Below are positions 56,593 through 64,000 of a stretch of 64,000 bases of DNA, piece by piece. The notes beneath the pieces were generated by a model. The model was not told the origin of the DNA and made no database searches. It saw nothing but the letters and a program-made list of their open reading frames with translations. Position 1 is the first letter of the stretch; each line of letters opens with the position of its first letter. Made by a program: the position numbers and the translations under genes. Source of the stretch: Flavobacterium sp. (GTDB lineage Bacteria; Bacteroidota; Bacteroidia; Flavobacteriales; Flavobacteriaceae); the NCBI GenBank assembly GCA_021740105.1, contig JAIPAM010000002.1, positions 1 through 64,000 on the forward strand, in the 5' to 3' direction.

Positions 56593-56763
56593 ATGAAATT
56601 ATTTATTTTAAAATGGTATCCAGTTATAATAGCATTCATCTGCATGCTTTATTCAATATCATTAGGCCTTCTTGGTAGACATGATGAGGCTCTTTATTCG
56701 GCTCATTGGCCAGGTACAATTTTATTATTTGCATTAGTAATCCGTCAAAGAAGAACAACATGA
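56593..56763 (+). CDS. 56-residue membrane protein, first of an overlapping pair
   Basis: An ATG at 56593 opens a 56-residue frame: Lys-containing N-terminus (MKLFILKWYP), hydrophobic residues 9-27, a GRHDEALYSAHWPG loop, a second hydrophobic stretch (41-50), and an RQRR tail. That predicts two membrane helices. The stop TGA (56761-56763) overlaps the ATG (56760-56762) of the next frame, which suggests translational coupling. I recognise no family. It is placed 240 bases upstream of, and divergent from, the cNMP/DUF294 gene. Confidence 0.65.
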   Translation: MKLFILKWYPVIIAFICMLYSISLGLLGRHDEALYSAHWPGTILLFALVIRQRRTT

Positions 56764-56891
56764 GTATTGGCTTTTTTATAGTTGGTGGAATAATTTTTTC
56801 AATTTATATGTTTTTTACTGTTTGGGGTATTTTGTATTCTAGTAAAAAACAAAAAGATGAAAATTACCCTAACATAGCAAAGAAAAAATAA
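56760..56891 (+). CDS. 43-residue membrane protein, second of an overlapping pair
   Basis: The ATG at 56760 opens MSIGFFIVGGIIFSIYMFFT, a single transmembrane helix, then WGILYSSKKQ and a Lys-rich tail (IAKKK). The 43-residue size fits a small membrane subunit. An upstream in-frame ATG at 56706 would lie inside the first gene and is less likely. The helix start looks like the first helix of sodium-solute symporters, but the frame stops soon after, so it may be a small accessory protein or a remnant. Function unknown. Confidence 0.6.
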   Translation: MSIGFFIVGGIIFSIYMFFTVWGILYSSKKQKDENYPNIAKKK

Positions 56892-56961
56892 TTAGATGTA
56901 TTCAACTGTTATTTAAATTAAGAAGCGCTTGTTGTTATTGTTTTAGCTTATTATTTGTTAC

Positions 56962-58257
56962 TTATTTATTTTGTAATAAGTGGTTTGCTAAGATCTTATC
57001 AATGAGCTCTTCCTTAGTTAAATGATGAAAAATCGTTTTTATTTTATTCTTAAATTCAGAATCCAATTCGTGGTTTGGTTTGGTTTTGAAAATTTGTTTG
57101 GCCCATAATAATGTATTGTTTTCTTCAATACTGGTTGCGTTTGGTTTCTTTATCAAATTGAATTGAATACCCAATTCTTTTTCAAATAAAGGAATCTTGC
57201 TAACTTCTTCACTTTGTAATACTGTCATTGATAATCCTTTTGCTCCAGCTCTAGCAGTTCTTCCGCTTCTGTGAACATAGGTTTCAAATGTATCTGGCAA
57301 ATGGTAATTAACAACATAACTAATTTCCTGAACATCAATTCCACGAGCCGCTAAATCAGTAGCTACAAGGATATTGATGTAACCTTCACGAAATTGCCCC
57401 ATAATTCTATCTCTTATGGGTTGCGTTAAACTTCCGTGTAGTGCTCCTGATGAAAATCTATTGATAGCTAGGTTTTTGGCTAGTTTATTGACAGCAGCCT
57501 TTGTTTTACAAAAAATAATCCCACGTTCTCCCTCTTTTGAATTAAGAAAATGCATTAGGATATCTAATTTTTCGATTGGATCTACCACTATATATTGATG
57601 ATCAATACCTTGATTACCAATAGTTTCCATATTAGCACTAACTTGAGTTACCTTTTTGGATAAATAATTCTGTATCAGCTGTTTGATTGATCCAGGCATC
57701 GTTGCTGAAAACAATAAAGTTCTTCTATTTTTTGGTAATTCAGCTACAATTTCATCCAATCCTTCTTTAAGTACCATTACCATTTCATCAGCTTCATCAA
57801 GAACTAAATAGTTGGTTTCCTTTATATTGATTGCTTTTCTTTGGATTAAATCAATTAATCGCCCAGGTGTTGCAATAACAATGTGATTCACACCATTTAA
57901 TTGCTCAATTTGAGGTTTTATTGGGGTTCCTCCACAAACTGAGGTGATTGAAATCTCGGGTATATATTTAGAAAACTGATTGAAATTACTGAGTATTTGT
58001 TGACCTAGCTCCCGTGTTGGAACTAAAATTACTACTTGAATAGCAGTTGATTTAAAATCAATCAATTGTAGTATTGGTAAGCCAAAAGCGGCAGTCTTCC
58101 CCGTCCCTGTTTTTGCCAATCCTACAAAATCATTATTTTCATTAAGAATTAGAGGTATTGATTTGGTTTGAATTTCTGTTGGAATTTCAATATTTATATC
58201 AGTAAGTGCTTTTACAATTACATCCGAAATACCTAAATCTGAAAACTGTTTTGACAT
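56962..58257 (-). CDS. DEAD-box RNA helicase
   Basis: A 431-residue DEAD-box helicase with the Q motif (EIPTEIQTKSIP), motif I AKTGTGKTAAF, PTRELG, TPGRL, DEAD in VLDEADEM, SAT in LFSATMP, and the C-terminal motifs RGIDV and YVHRSGRTARAG. The tail after the helicase core is about 60 residues, so it is a compact form. Such proteins remodel RNA in ribosome assembly or the cold. The exact subfamily (RhlE, DbpA) is not fixed. Confidence 0.92.
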   Translation of the reverse strand: MSKQFSDLGISDVIVKALTDINIEIPTEIQTKSIPLILNENNDFVGLAKTGTGKTAAFGLPILQLIDFKSTAIQVVILVPTRELGQQILSNFNQFSKYIPEISITSVCGGTPIKPQIEQLNGVNHIVIATPGRLIDLIQRKAINIKETNYLVLDEADEMVMVLKEGLDEIVAELPKNRRTLLFSATMPGSIKQLIQNYLSKKVTQVSANMETIGNQGIDHQYIVVDPIEKLDILMHFLNSKEGERGIIFCKTKAAVNKLAKNLAINRFSSGALHGSLTQPIRDRIMGQFREGYINILVATDLAARGIDVQEISYVVNYHLPDTFETYVHRSGRTARAGAKGLSMTVLQSEEVSKIPLFEKELGIQFNLIKKPNATSIEENNTLLWAKQIFKTKPNHELDSEFKNKIKTIFHHLTKEELIDKILANHLLQNK

Positions 58258-58331
58258 GTTAGACTATTTATTTTAAAATATTTAAAATCAATTAATTGTA
58301 ATTAGTTAAATAAATAATAAAATTATATATA

Positions 58332-59861
58332 TTAATCAAATAATGACTCTCGTATTTTCTTTCCAATTAATAGATTTAATTTAATTTTATAATCTTCAAC
58401 CAACCATTCCCGATAATTTTTTGAACAATGACTTAAACAAGAGGCATATCTTTTCATTCTGCACTCAATATCATCATGGAGCTCACGGGCAAGTATTTTA
58501 GCTTCTCTTAAATCTTCCGAATTGTCTACACACATTAGTGCATGTTGTTCTAGTGAACGTTCTAAAACTATCTTTGATCGTAAATTACCAGCTATAATTT
58601 TCTTGTGCTCTTCAACAATATCAAAGGTTACTTCGGGAGAATTTTTAAATCTTTGTCTTAATTCTGGGGGCATTTGGTATTTAAAATACCTTTCTATTTC
58701 AATGTCATCACGAAGATTTTCAAGGTAATATTCAGGAGATCTAAATATATGTTGCCAATCAATAGGTTCGCTCCAAAGTCCAAATCGAGCGGCATTATTA
58801 CCTAAATCAATAACCACAAAAGTGTCTTTATTAGGTAATTTTCTTGAACCACGACCAATCATTTGGTAATACAAAGTCAATGATTTAGTTGCTCGATTTA
58901 AAATTATTGTTTCCACCGTAGGCTCATCGAAACCAGTAGTTAATATTCCAACTGACGTTAATATTGCATCTGGTTTTTTCTTAAACCAATTCAATATTTC
59001 TTTTCTTTCTTCAGTACTACAAGTATTATCTAAATGACGAATTTCATAACCCGCTTCTCTGAATGTTTCATATACAAATAATGATGTATTGATTCCATTA
59101 TTGAAAATTAGTGTCTTTTTTCCTAATGATTTCTCTGTATAAGCGTGCAATAATTTCTCTTGCATTACCATATTAGAATACAAATCATCTGATGATTTTA
59201 CAGTATAATCGCCATTAATTCCAACTTTCAAAGAGGTTAAACCTACATCATAACTATAAGTAATCGCTTTTGCAAGAAATCCTTTATCTATCAAGGAAGC
59301 AATGGTATCGCCTACAATCAATTCATCGTAGTTTTCATTCATTGGCAATTTTACATTAGAACTTAAAGGAGTTGCGGTTACACCAAGAATAAAGGAGTTT
59401 TTAAAGGAACTTAATAATTTTCTAAAGGAATTGTAATGTGCTTCGTCAATAATCACTAAACCAATATTATCTAGATGTAACTTCTCATCATTGATACGGT
59501 TTTTTAACGTTTCAACCATAGCCACAAAGCAAGAATAATCATTTTGATCTGGTAATTCTTTGATATTGCTGTTGATAATTTTGTTTTTTACGTCAAAACC
59601 TTTCAGCATTTTTGAAGTTTGCTTACACAATTCGATTCGGTGCGTTAAAACCACTACTTTTTTATCGTGTTTGGCAATGTACTGCCTTACAATTTCAGAA
59701 AAAATTACCGTCTTGCCTCCTCCTGTTGGCAATTGATACAATAAATGATGATTTCTAGGTGCGTTATCTAAACGCTCAAAAATGACATCAATATCAGATT
59801 GTTGATATCCGTAAAGTTCTTTTTTATCTTCAATTTCAATATCTAACTCTTTATGCGGCAT
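58332..59861 (-). CDS. SF2 DEAH-box helicase of the HsdR/XPB-like type
   Basis: A 509-residue superfamily 2 helicase with Walker A LPTGGGKTVIF, Walker B VIIDEAHYNSF, SAT-like GVTATPLSS, and the motif VI-like YYQMIGRGSRK. The C-terminal region (about 385-509) contains a Cys/His-containing stretch (CRMKRYASCLSHCSKNYREW) that could be a small metal site. There is no nuclease domain, so it is not a full restriction subunit. It has its own promoter element. The role is unknown (repair, or DNA translocation). Confidence 0.85.
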   Translation of the reverse strand: MPHKELDIEIEDKKELYGYQQSDIDVIFERLDNAPRNHHLLYQLPTGGGKTVIFSEIVRQYIAKHDKKVVVLTHRIELCKQTSKMLKGFDVKNKIINSNIKELPDQNDYSCFVAMVETLKNRINDEKLHLDNIGLVIIDEAHYNSFRKLLSSFKNSFILGVTATPLSSNVKLPMNENYDELIVGDTIASLIDKGFLAKAITYSYDVGLTSLKVGINGDYTVKSSDDLYSNMVMQEKLLHAYTEKSLGKKTLIFNNGINTSLFVYETFREAGYEIRHLDNTCSTEERKEILNWFKKKPDAILTSVGILTTGFDEPTVETIILNRATKSLTLYYQMIGRGSRKLPNKDTFVVIDLGNNAARFGLWSEPIDWQHIFRSPEYYLENLRDDIEIERYFKYQMPPELRQRFKNSPEVTFDIVEEHKKIIAGNLRSKIVLERSLEQHALMCVDNSEDLREAKILARELHDDIECRMKRYASCLSHCSKNYREWLVEDYKIKLNLLIGKKIRESLFD

Positions 59862-59881
59862 TTTTAAAGTTGTAATTTTTG

Positions 59882-59889
59882 CAAAAATA
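59882..59889 (-). promoter_or_regulatory. -7 promoter element for the SF2 helicase gene
   Basis: The minus strand reads TATTTTTG, a TAnnTTTG match 20 bases before the ATG. The 14-base sequence at 59879-59892 is identical to the MutS2 promoter (37747-37760). Confidence 0.45.
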
Positions 59890-59939
59890 CGTTTAAAAAA
59901 GAGTTATTTGAGCTTATTGAAGTTATATTTTATGTTTTT

Positions 59940-60455
59940 TTAGTAATCAAATTTTTCAACAATAGAATTAAATTCAAATACGTTGAACCATTCTTGATTT
60001 TCGGCTTCTACTTTAATCGCTTCCACCCTATTTCTAAAGTCATATAAAACTCCTTTCTCAATCATATAACTTACTGCTTGTTGGAAAGAATTCAACATAC
60101 TTTTGAAAAACAATTCCTGCTTAATTTCTTTTTCTGAAGAATAGGTTTGTGCAATTTCTATGGAATACAGCATAGCATCAGAAATTACAAATGGATCAAC
60201 TCCAAGAGAAATAAAATGTTTGATCATTTTTTGAGCAACTGATCTTCTCATTTTGGCTCTTTTACTTCTAACTGGAAAATATTCATTAGACACTTTTAGC
60301 TTAAAATCTTTTAAAAGCCCACTTTCATTGGGTTTAAATACAAAATCGTAAAAAGTCTTGACAGCAGGGAACTTATCATATAAATTGATAATTTGCTCTT
60401 CTAATTGCTCTTTATTGAGTTCGTTAAGGTATTTCTTTAAGTCTCGCTTACTCAT
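59940..60455 (-). CDS. DUF6155-like protein
   Basis: A 171-residue, all-helical, charged protein (MSKRDLKKYLNELNKEQLEEQI start, then LYDKFPAVKTFYDFVFKPNE). I recognise it as matching the DUF6155-type family, with no known function. There is no signal or membrane segment. It lies 79 bases from the helicase gene on the same strand, but the helicase has its own promoter, so the relation is unclear. Confidence 0.7.
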   Translation of the reverse strand: MSKRDLKKYLNELNKEQLEEQIINLYDKFPAVKTFYDFVFKPNESGLLKDFKLKVSNEYFPVRSKRAKMRRSVAQKMIKHFISLGVDPFVISDAMLYSIEIAQTYSSEKEIKQELFFKSMLNSFQQAVSYMIEKGVLYDFRNRVEAIKVEAENQEWFNVFEFNSIVEKFDY

Positions 60456-60524
60456 TGTGTTGATTATAGTGACACAAATGTAAATTACTTTTTCAATCTA
60501 TGTAAATTAATACATGATATTAAT

Positions 60525-60532
60525 TAAATTTG
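60525..60532 (+). promoter_or_regulatory. -7 promoter element for the DUF3817/MscS pair
   Basis: TAAATTTG matches TAnnTTTG exactly, 20 bases before the ATG at 60553. It sits downstream of an earlier in-frame ATG at 60514, which supports the later start. Confidence 0.45.
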
Positions 60533-60552
60533 TAATTATTATTAAAATTAAA

Positions 60553-60837
60553 ATGGTCAAAATTTTCAAAGCGGTCGCAGTTCTAGAAGGTATATCCTAT
60601 TTAGCATTATTTGCAAACATGTTATTGGTTAAACCTAATAATCTCGAAGTGTACCATCTTTTATTGTATCCAATTGGAATGACACATGGTTTACTATTTA
60701 TTGGATATATCCTTCTAGCATTGCTAATAAGAAAATCTCAAAACTGGAATTTAATAAATTTAGGAACTGTTTTATTGGCTTCCCTCCTACCATTTGCAAC
60801 TTTTTATGTCGAAAGAAAATATATAAAACATGATTAA
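60553..60837 (+). CDS. DUF3817 family membrane protein
   Basis: A 94-residue integral membrane protein (ATG at 60553, MVKIFKAVAVLEG). Three hydrophobic segments are visible, with the family-typical EGISYLALF at the first helix and an MTHGLLFIGYILL stretch. DUF3817 members have no known role. I prefer this start to the ATG at 60514, which would add a hydrophobic IIIKIK tail. Its last eight bases overlap the start of the MscS-like gene. Confidence 0.8.
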   Translation: MVKIFKAVAVLEGISYLALFANMLLVKPNNLEVYHLLLYPIGMTHGLLFIGYILLALLIRKSQNWNLINLGTVLLASLLPFATFYVERKYIKHD

Positions 60838-62086
60838 AACAATAGAATCAATATTCAGCTGGTGTAATTATTTATTATTAAAAATTGGATTTAATCCTTC
60901 CATCGCATCCTACGTTAGCGTACTTGTTAATTCCATATTACTTTGCGCACTAGCCTATTCCATATACATAATATTTAGAATTGTACTCGTAACCGCAATG
61001 ATTTTTATTGCAAGAAAAACCAAGACTAAATTTGACGATTTATTAGTTTCAAATAAAACGGCAAAATACATAGCGCACTTAATTCCGTTACTATTTGTCT
61101 ATAAATCAGTTCCAATCATTTTAAATGAATTTGTTTATTGGGAAACGGTATTTGGTAAATTAGTTGGAGTTTATATTGTTTTATTGGTGCTTTGGATCAT
61201 AAGAGCCATTTTTAATGCTATAAAAGATTATTTAAAACAAGATGCAAAATTTAGCGATAAGCCTATAGATAGTTACATACAGGTTATCATGATTGTTTTA
61301 TGGATTTTCGGAACCATCATCATTGTGTCTGAAATTTTCGATATCGATACTAAAAATCTACTTGCAATATTAGGAGCAATTTCAGCAATAATTATATTAA
61401 TTTTTAGAGATACTATTCTTGGTTTTGTGGCCAGTGTTCAAGTCTCTTTGAATGATATGGTTCGAATTGGAGATTGGATTACCTTCGATAAATTTGGTGC
61501 CGATGGAGATGTGACGGAAATCAATTTAGCCACAGTAAAAGTTAGAAATTTTGACAATACAACAACAACAATTCCAACCTACAGTATGATTTCAGATTCT
61601 TTCCGAAACTGGCGTGGGATGTTAGATTCTGATGGTAGAAGAATTAAAAGATACGTTTTAATAAAAGCCAGCAGCATCCGATTTATGAAAGACCAAGAAA
61701 TTGAAAACTTGAAGAGAATTCAATTGTTAACATCTTATATTCAACACCGTCAAGATGAAATTGTAAAATACAATTCGTCTCATAATGTAGATAAAACCAT
61801 TGCAATCAATGGAAGAAATATGACCAATTTTGGATTGTTTAGAAAATATATTACACAATATTTGCACAATCATCCAGGTTTAAATAAAGATATGATTTTA
61901 TTGTGTCGTCAATTACAGCCTACACAAAACGGAATTCCATTAGAAATTTATGCCTTTTCTAACGATAAAAAATTTGAAAATTATGAGTACATAATGTCAG
62001 ATATTTTTGACCATATTTTCGCTTCAATTAAGTATTTTGATTTGGAGATTTGTGAAATGCCAAATGCAATTGATGTAACCAAATAG
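60830..62086 (+). CDS. MscS-family mechanosensitive channel (YbdG-like)
   Basis: A 418-residue small-conductance mechanosensitive channel. The N-terminal helices (residues 1-190) lead to the pore helix and the family motif FRDTILGFVASVQVS, then a beta domain with VRIGDWITF, ADGDVTEINLATVKVRNFDN and TIPTYSMISDSFRNW. The shape matches YbdG/MscM-type channels more than MscS. It protects cells against osmotic downshock. It starts eight bases before the end of the DUF3817 gene, so translation is coupled. Confidence 0.92.
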   Translation: MIKTIESIFSWCNYLLLKIGFNPSIASYVSVLVNSILLCALAYSIYIIFRIVLVTAMIFIARKTKTKFDDLLVSNKTAKYIAHLIPLLFVYKSVPIILNEFVYWETVFGKLVGVYIVLLVLWIIRAIFNAIKDYLKQDAKFSDKPIDSYIQVIMIVLWIFGTIIIVSEIFDIDTKNLLAILGAISAIIILIFRDTILGFVASVQVSLNDMVRIGDWITFDKFGADGDVTEINLATVKVRNFDNTTTTIPTYSMISDSFRNWRGMLDSDGRRIKRYVLIKASSIRFMKDQEIENLKRIQLLTSYIQHRQDEIVKYNSSHNVDKTIAINGRNMTNFGLFRKYITQYLHNHPGLNKDMILLCRQLQPTQNGIPLEIYAFSNDKKFENYEYIMSDIFDHIFASIKYFDLEICEMPNAIDVTK

Positions 62087-62088
62087 AT

Positions 62089-62475
62089 TTATTTTAGTCG
62101 ATCAGCAACGTATTCAATTTGCGTTTTCCCATGTGGCTTTGGTTTACCATCATCACCTAAACTAACCATTGTGGTGGAATCTATAGTGATAATTGTTTCT
62201 CTAGTCATCATGTTTCTGGCTTCACATTTTAAGGTTAGTGAAGAGTTTCCAAATTTAACCACGTCTATACCAATTTCAATAATATCACCTTGCTTGGCAG
62301 AACTTCTAAAGTTAATTTCCGACATGTATTTGGTTACTACTCGGCTATTTTCTAATTGGATAATGGAATAAAGAGCCAATTCTTCATCAATCCAAGCTAA
62401 TAATTTACCTCCAAATAAAGTTCCGTTAGGATTTAAATCTTCGGGTTTTACCCATTTACGAGTGTGAAATCTCAT
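62089..62475 (-). CDS. Acyl-CoA thioesterase (YciA-like hotdog)
   Basis: A 128-residue hotdog thioesterase with NPNGTLFGGKLLAWIDE (residues 16-32), the conserved Asn/Gly/Asp layout of acyl-CoA thioesterases, and the strand YMSEINFRSSAKQGDIIE. YciA-like enzymes hydrolyse a range of acyl-CoAs. It is a single gene, convergent with the channel gene, two bases away. Confidence 0.9.
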   Translation of the reverse strand: MRFHTRKWVKPEDLNPNGTLFGGKLLAWIDEELALYSIIQLENSRVVTKYMSEINFRSSAKQGDIIEIGIDVVKFGNSSLTLKCEARNMMTRETIITIDSTTMVSLGDDGKPKPHGKTQIEYVADRLK

Positions 62476-62567
62476 TGTTTATTTTTTTTACAAAAATACA
62501 ATATAAAATTACATTTTATTATCCATAGATTTCATAAATTAGAACGCTAGTAATAAATATATAAATC

Positions 62568-62972
62568 ATGAGCAATAGAGATCATTTTATCAATACGTTA
62601 CGTGGGGAAACCTTGGGTGAAATCAATTCTCAAACTTCTGATGAAGAGTTATTTCAAAATCAAACCTTACGTCCTGTTTTGAAATTACAAAACGATCTTT
62701 ATGTTGAGATTTTTAAATACTATATTATAAAAAACAAACTGCCTTTTGGTGCTTTTTCAATCGATAAAAAGTTGGTATACATTGAAAAGACAATACTCAA
62801 CGATAATAAGTTTAGAAACTTGTTAATTGGAATTACAATTGGGTTTTTAAAAATTGAGGAATATAAAATATACACAAAAAATTCATCTGCATTGAACAAG
62901 AGAATTATCACAATGCTCATTGAAAGATTAAAATCCCAAGTCCAATTACTAGATGAACCTGGGAATTATTAA
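62568..62972 (+). CDS. Conserved flavobacterial protein of unknown function
   Basis: A 134-residue soluble protein (MSNRDHFINTLRGETLGEIN). Homologues in related genomes are, to my knowledge, sometimes labelled glyoxalase, but no metal-binding glyoxalase motif is visible. It has a mixed helical profile and no signal. It is isolated, convergent with the next gene, with one base between the stops. Confidence 0.65.
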   Translation: MSNRDHFINTLRGETLGEINSQTSDEELFQNQTLRPVLKLQNDLYVEIFKYYIIKNKLPFGAFSIDKKLVYIEKTILNDNKFRNLLIGITIGFLKIEEYKIYTKNSSALNKRIITMLIERLKSQVQLLDEPGNY

Positions 62973-62973
62973 A

Positions 62974-63474
62974 TTAATCTTCGTCTTTTTCAATTGATTT
63001 GCCTGTTGTATTTTCATCTGAAATTGAACTAGAATTAGCTCTAATTTCTGTATGACGAATTTCACCCCCCGTTGTTCCAACACTTTTTGCAAATACTGCA
63101 GCTAATAATGCTAAAGCCAAAGTGATAAAAGAAATTGACTTGGCTAGTCTATGACTCGTAATTGAGGTATACAAAGACAATAATGCTAATAGTCCTGTTG
63201 CGTACATAATGATTGCGAATTTTTCGGCAATTTCTTCGTGTTCGTGAATTATTTGTTTTCCAATATTTGGAAGATCTTCAACTAACTCTTCTGCTCCCTC
63301 TCCTGTTCCCATACTAAAAGCCGAAAAAATAGCAGCAACAATAAATAAGATATAAGCAGTATTCTTTACAGAATTGTTTTTTAATAGCATTCCTGTAATT
63401 AATATCCCTAAACCAAAAATGGTCCCAATTATTGGGAAGTGGTTCACTAATAAATGTAAGTGTGCGTCGTTCAT
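62974..63474 (-). CDS. Small DUF2231-like membrane protein
   Basis: A 166-residue membrane protein with four hydrophobic helices, His-containing at the N-terminus (HLHLLVNHFPIIGTI, residues 5-19) and an HEHEEIAEKFA loop. The pattern resembles DUF2231-type membrane proteins, which may bind heme. The C-terminal 35 residues are polar. It may be involved in respiration or redox, but the assignment is only a resemblance. It is 88 bases from the VIT1-like gene on the same strand. Confidence 0.68.
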   Translation of the reverse strand: MNDAHLHLLVNHFPIIGTIFGLGILITGMLLKNNSVKNTAYILFIVAAIFSAFSMGTGEGAEELVEDLPNIGKQIIHEHEEIAEKFAIIMYATGLLALLSLYTSITSHRLAKSISFITLALALLAAVFAKSVGTTGGEIRHTEIRANSSSISDENTTGKSIEKDED

Positions 63475-63562
63475 AGTAATTTTGTTTATTAAATTAATTG
63501 TAAATATAGCTTTGATTATTTATATAATAAAAAATAAAATATTATATAATTATGTCCTAAAA

Positions 63563-64000
63563 TTATCCTGCTAAAGAAACCCCAATTAAAGTTCCAATTC
63601 CGTATGTAACTGCTGCTGCAGTTAATCCAAAGGCAACTTGCCTAAATCCAGAGTACAAAATTCCCTTTCCGGTTAATAATGTAATTGCGGCTCCAATTCC
63701 AAATAATCCAACAATACTACTAATTAAGCTTAATAGAATAGCATTTTGACCGTCTAAAATCATGAATGGGTAAAGTGGAATAATGGCTCCGATAGAAAAT
63801 AATAAAAAGGAGGCAATAGCTGCTTCCCAAGCTGAACCTCCTAAATCTTCCTTATCAATACCTAATTCTTCTTTTATAATAGCATCTATTGCCGTTTCTG
63901 GAGTTTCAAATGCTTTATCAGCTAATTTTTTAGCTTCATCAATACTCATTCCTTTGGCTTGGTACAACAAAACCAATTCCTTTTTTTCATCTTCTGGTGA
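63563..64000 (-). CDS. VIT1/CCC1 family Fe2+/Mn2+ transporter, N-terminus beyond window
   Basis: 145 visible residues of a membrane transporter frame that stays open to the right edge; the start is outside. The visible part begins with an acidic, cytoplasmic SPEDEKKELVLLYQAKGM segment, then ETAIDAIIKEELGI, and three helices (ASFLLFSIGAIIPLYPFMI, LISSIVGLFGIGAAI, AAAVTYGIGTLIG). This is the C-terminal half of VIT1/CCC1-type iron/manganese transporters. Function is likely metal sequestration or export. Confidence 0.85.
   Translation of the reverse strand, partial: SPEDEKKELVLLYQAKGMSIDEAKKLADKAFETPETAIDAIIKEELGIDKEDLGGSAWEAAIASFLLFSIGAIIPLYPFMILDGQNAILLSLISSIVGLFGIGAAITLLTGKGILYSGFRQVAFGLTAAAVTYGIGTLIGVSLAG

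Overview
The window looks like a chromosomal segment of a low-GC member of the Bacteroidota, most likely Flavobacterium or a close relative. The evidence is very AT-rich intergenic DNA, TAnnTTTG promoter elements in place of sigma70-type -10 boxes, secreted proteins with type IX secretion (T9SS) C-terminal sorting domains, lipoproteins ending in FSC lipoboxes, Bacteroidota-type TamB and LptD proteins, bacillithiol synthesis (BshA) and a MutS2-family protein without a Smr domain. I see no rRNA or tRNA gene, phage, insertion sequence or CRISPR array. Coding density is high, and no stretch over 300 bases lacks a gene.

Layout. 1-4420: a very large T9SS-exported protein whose C-terminus runs off the left edge. 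4719-5420: a VanX-like dipeptidase lipoprotein. 5417-9559 (minus): an apparent operon tsaD - rsmE - DUF4159 - THUMP-like methyltransferase - small exported protein. 9751-14187: TamB. 14362-17331: pfkA, gapA and a BadF-type sugar kinase. 17404-20530 (minus): lptD and ridA. 20581-28937: cell-envelope genes (amidase, MCE/MlaD) followed by a split Fe-S reductase pair, a HAD protein and a GH3/serine-hydrolase lipoprotein. 29011-35081: bshA, two small envelope proteins, aroC, a dicarboxylate symporter and a T9SS protein. 35132-40782: housekeeping (DCC protein, MutS2, Ung, nucleoside phosphorylase, SUI1-type factor, 2-oxoglutarate/Fe(II)-type oxygenase). 40949-42925: a fused 2-oxoacid dehydrogenase E1.

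42922-51721 (minus) is the most distinctive part: eight tightly packed genes that together look like a complete CoA-dependent degradation route for a 2-substituted benzoate. The best fits are anthranilate via 5-hydroxyanthranilate, or salicylate via gentisate. The genes encode a flavin reductase, a fused monooxygenase/Old-Yellow-Enzyme protein, an aryl-CoA ligase, a hotdog thioesterase, a nitrilase-superfamily enzyme, a bicupin ring-cleavage dioxygenase, an FAH-type hydrolase and a maleate cis-trans isomerase. The predicted end products are pyruvate, fumarate and, for anthranilate, ammonia.

51888-56891: acs (acetate activation), convergent with a degenerate exonuclease-like protein and a cNMP/CBS/DUF294 sensor protein, then a pair of overlapping tiny membrane-protein genes. 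56962-64000: two helicases, a DUF6155-like protein, DUF3817 and MscS membrane proteins, a hotdog thioesterase, small uncharacterised proteins and a VIT1/CCC1-type transporter cut by the right edge.
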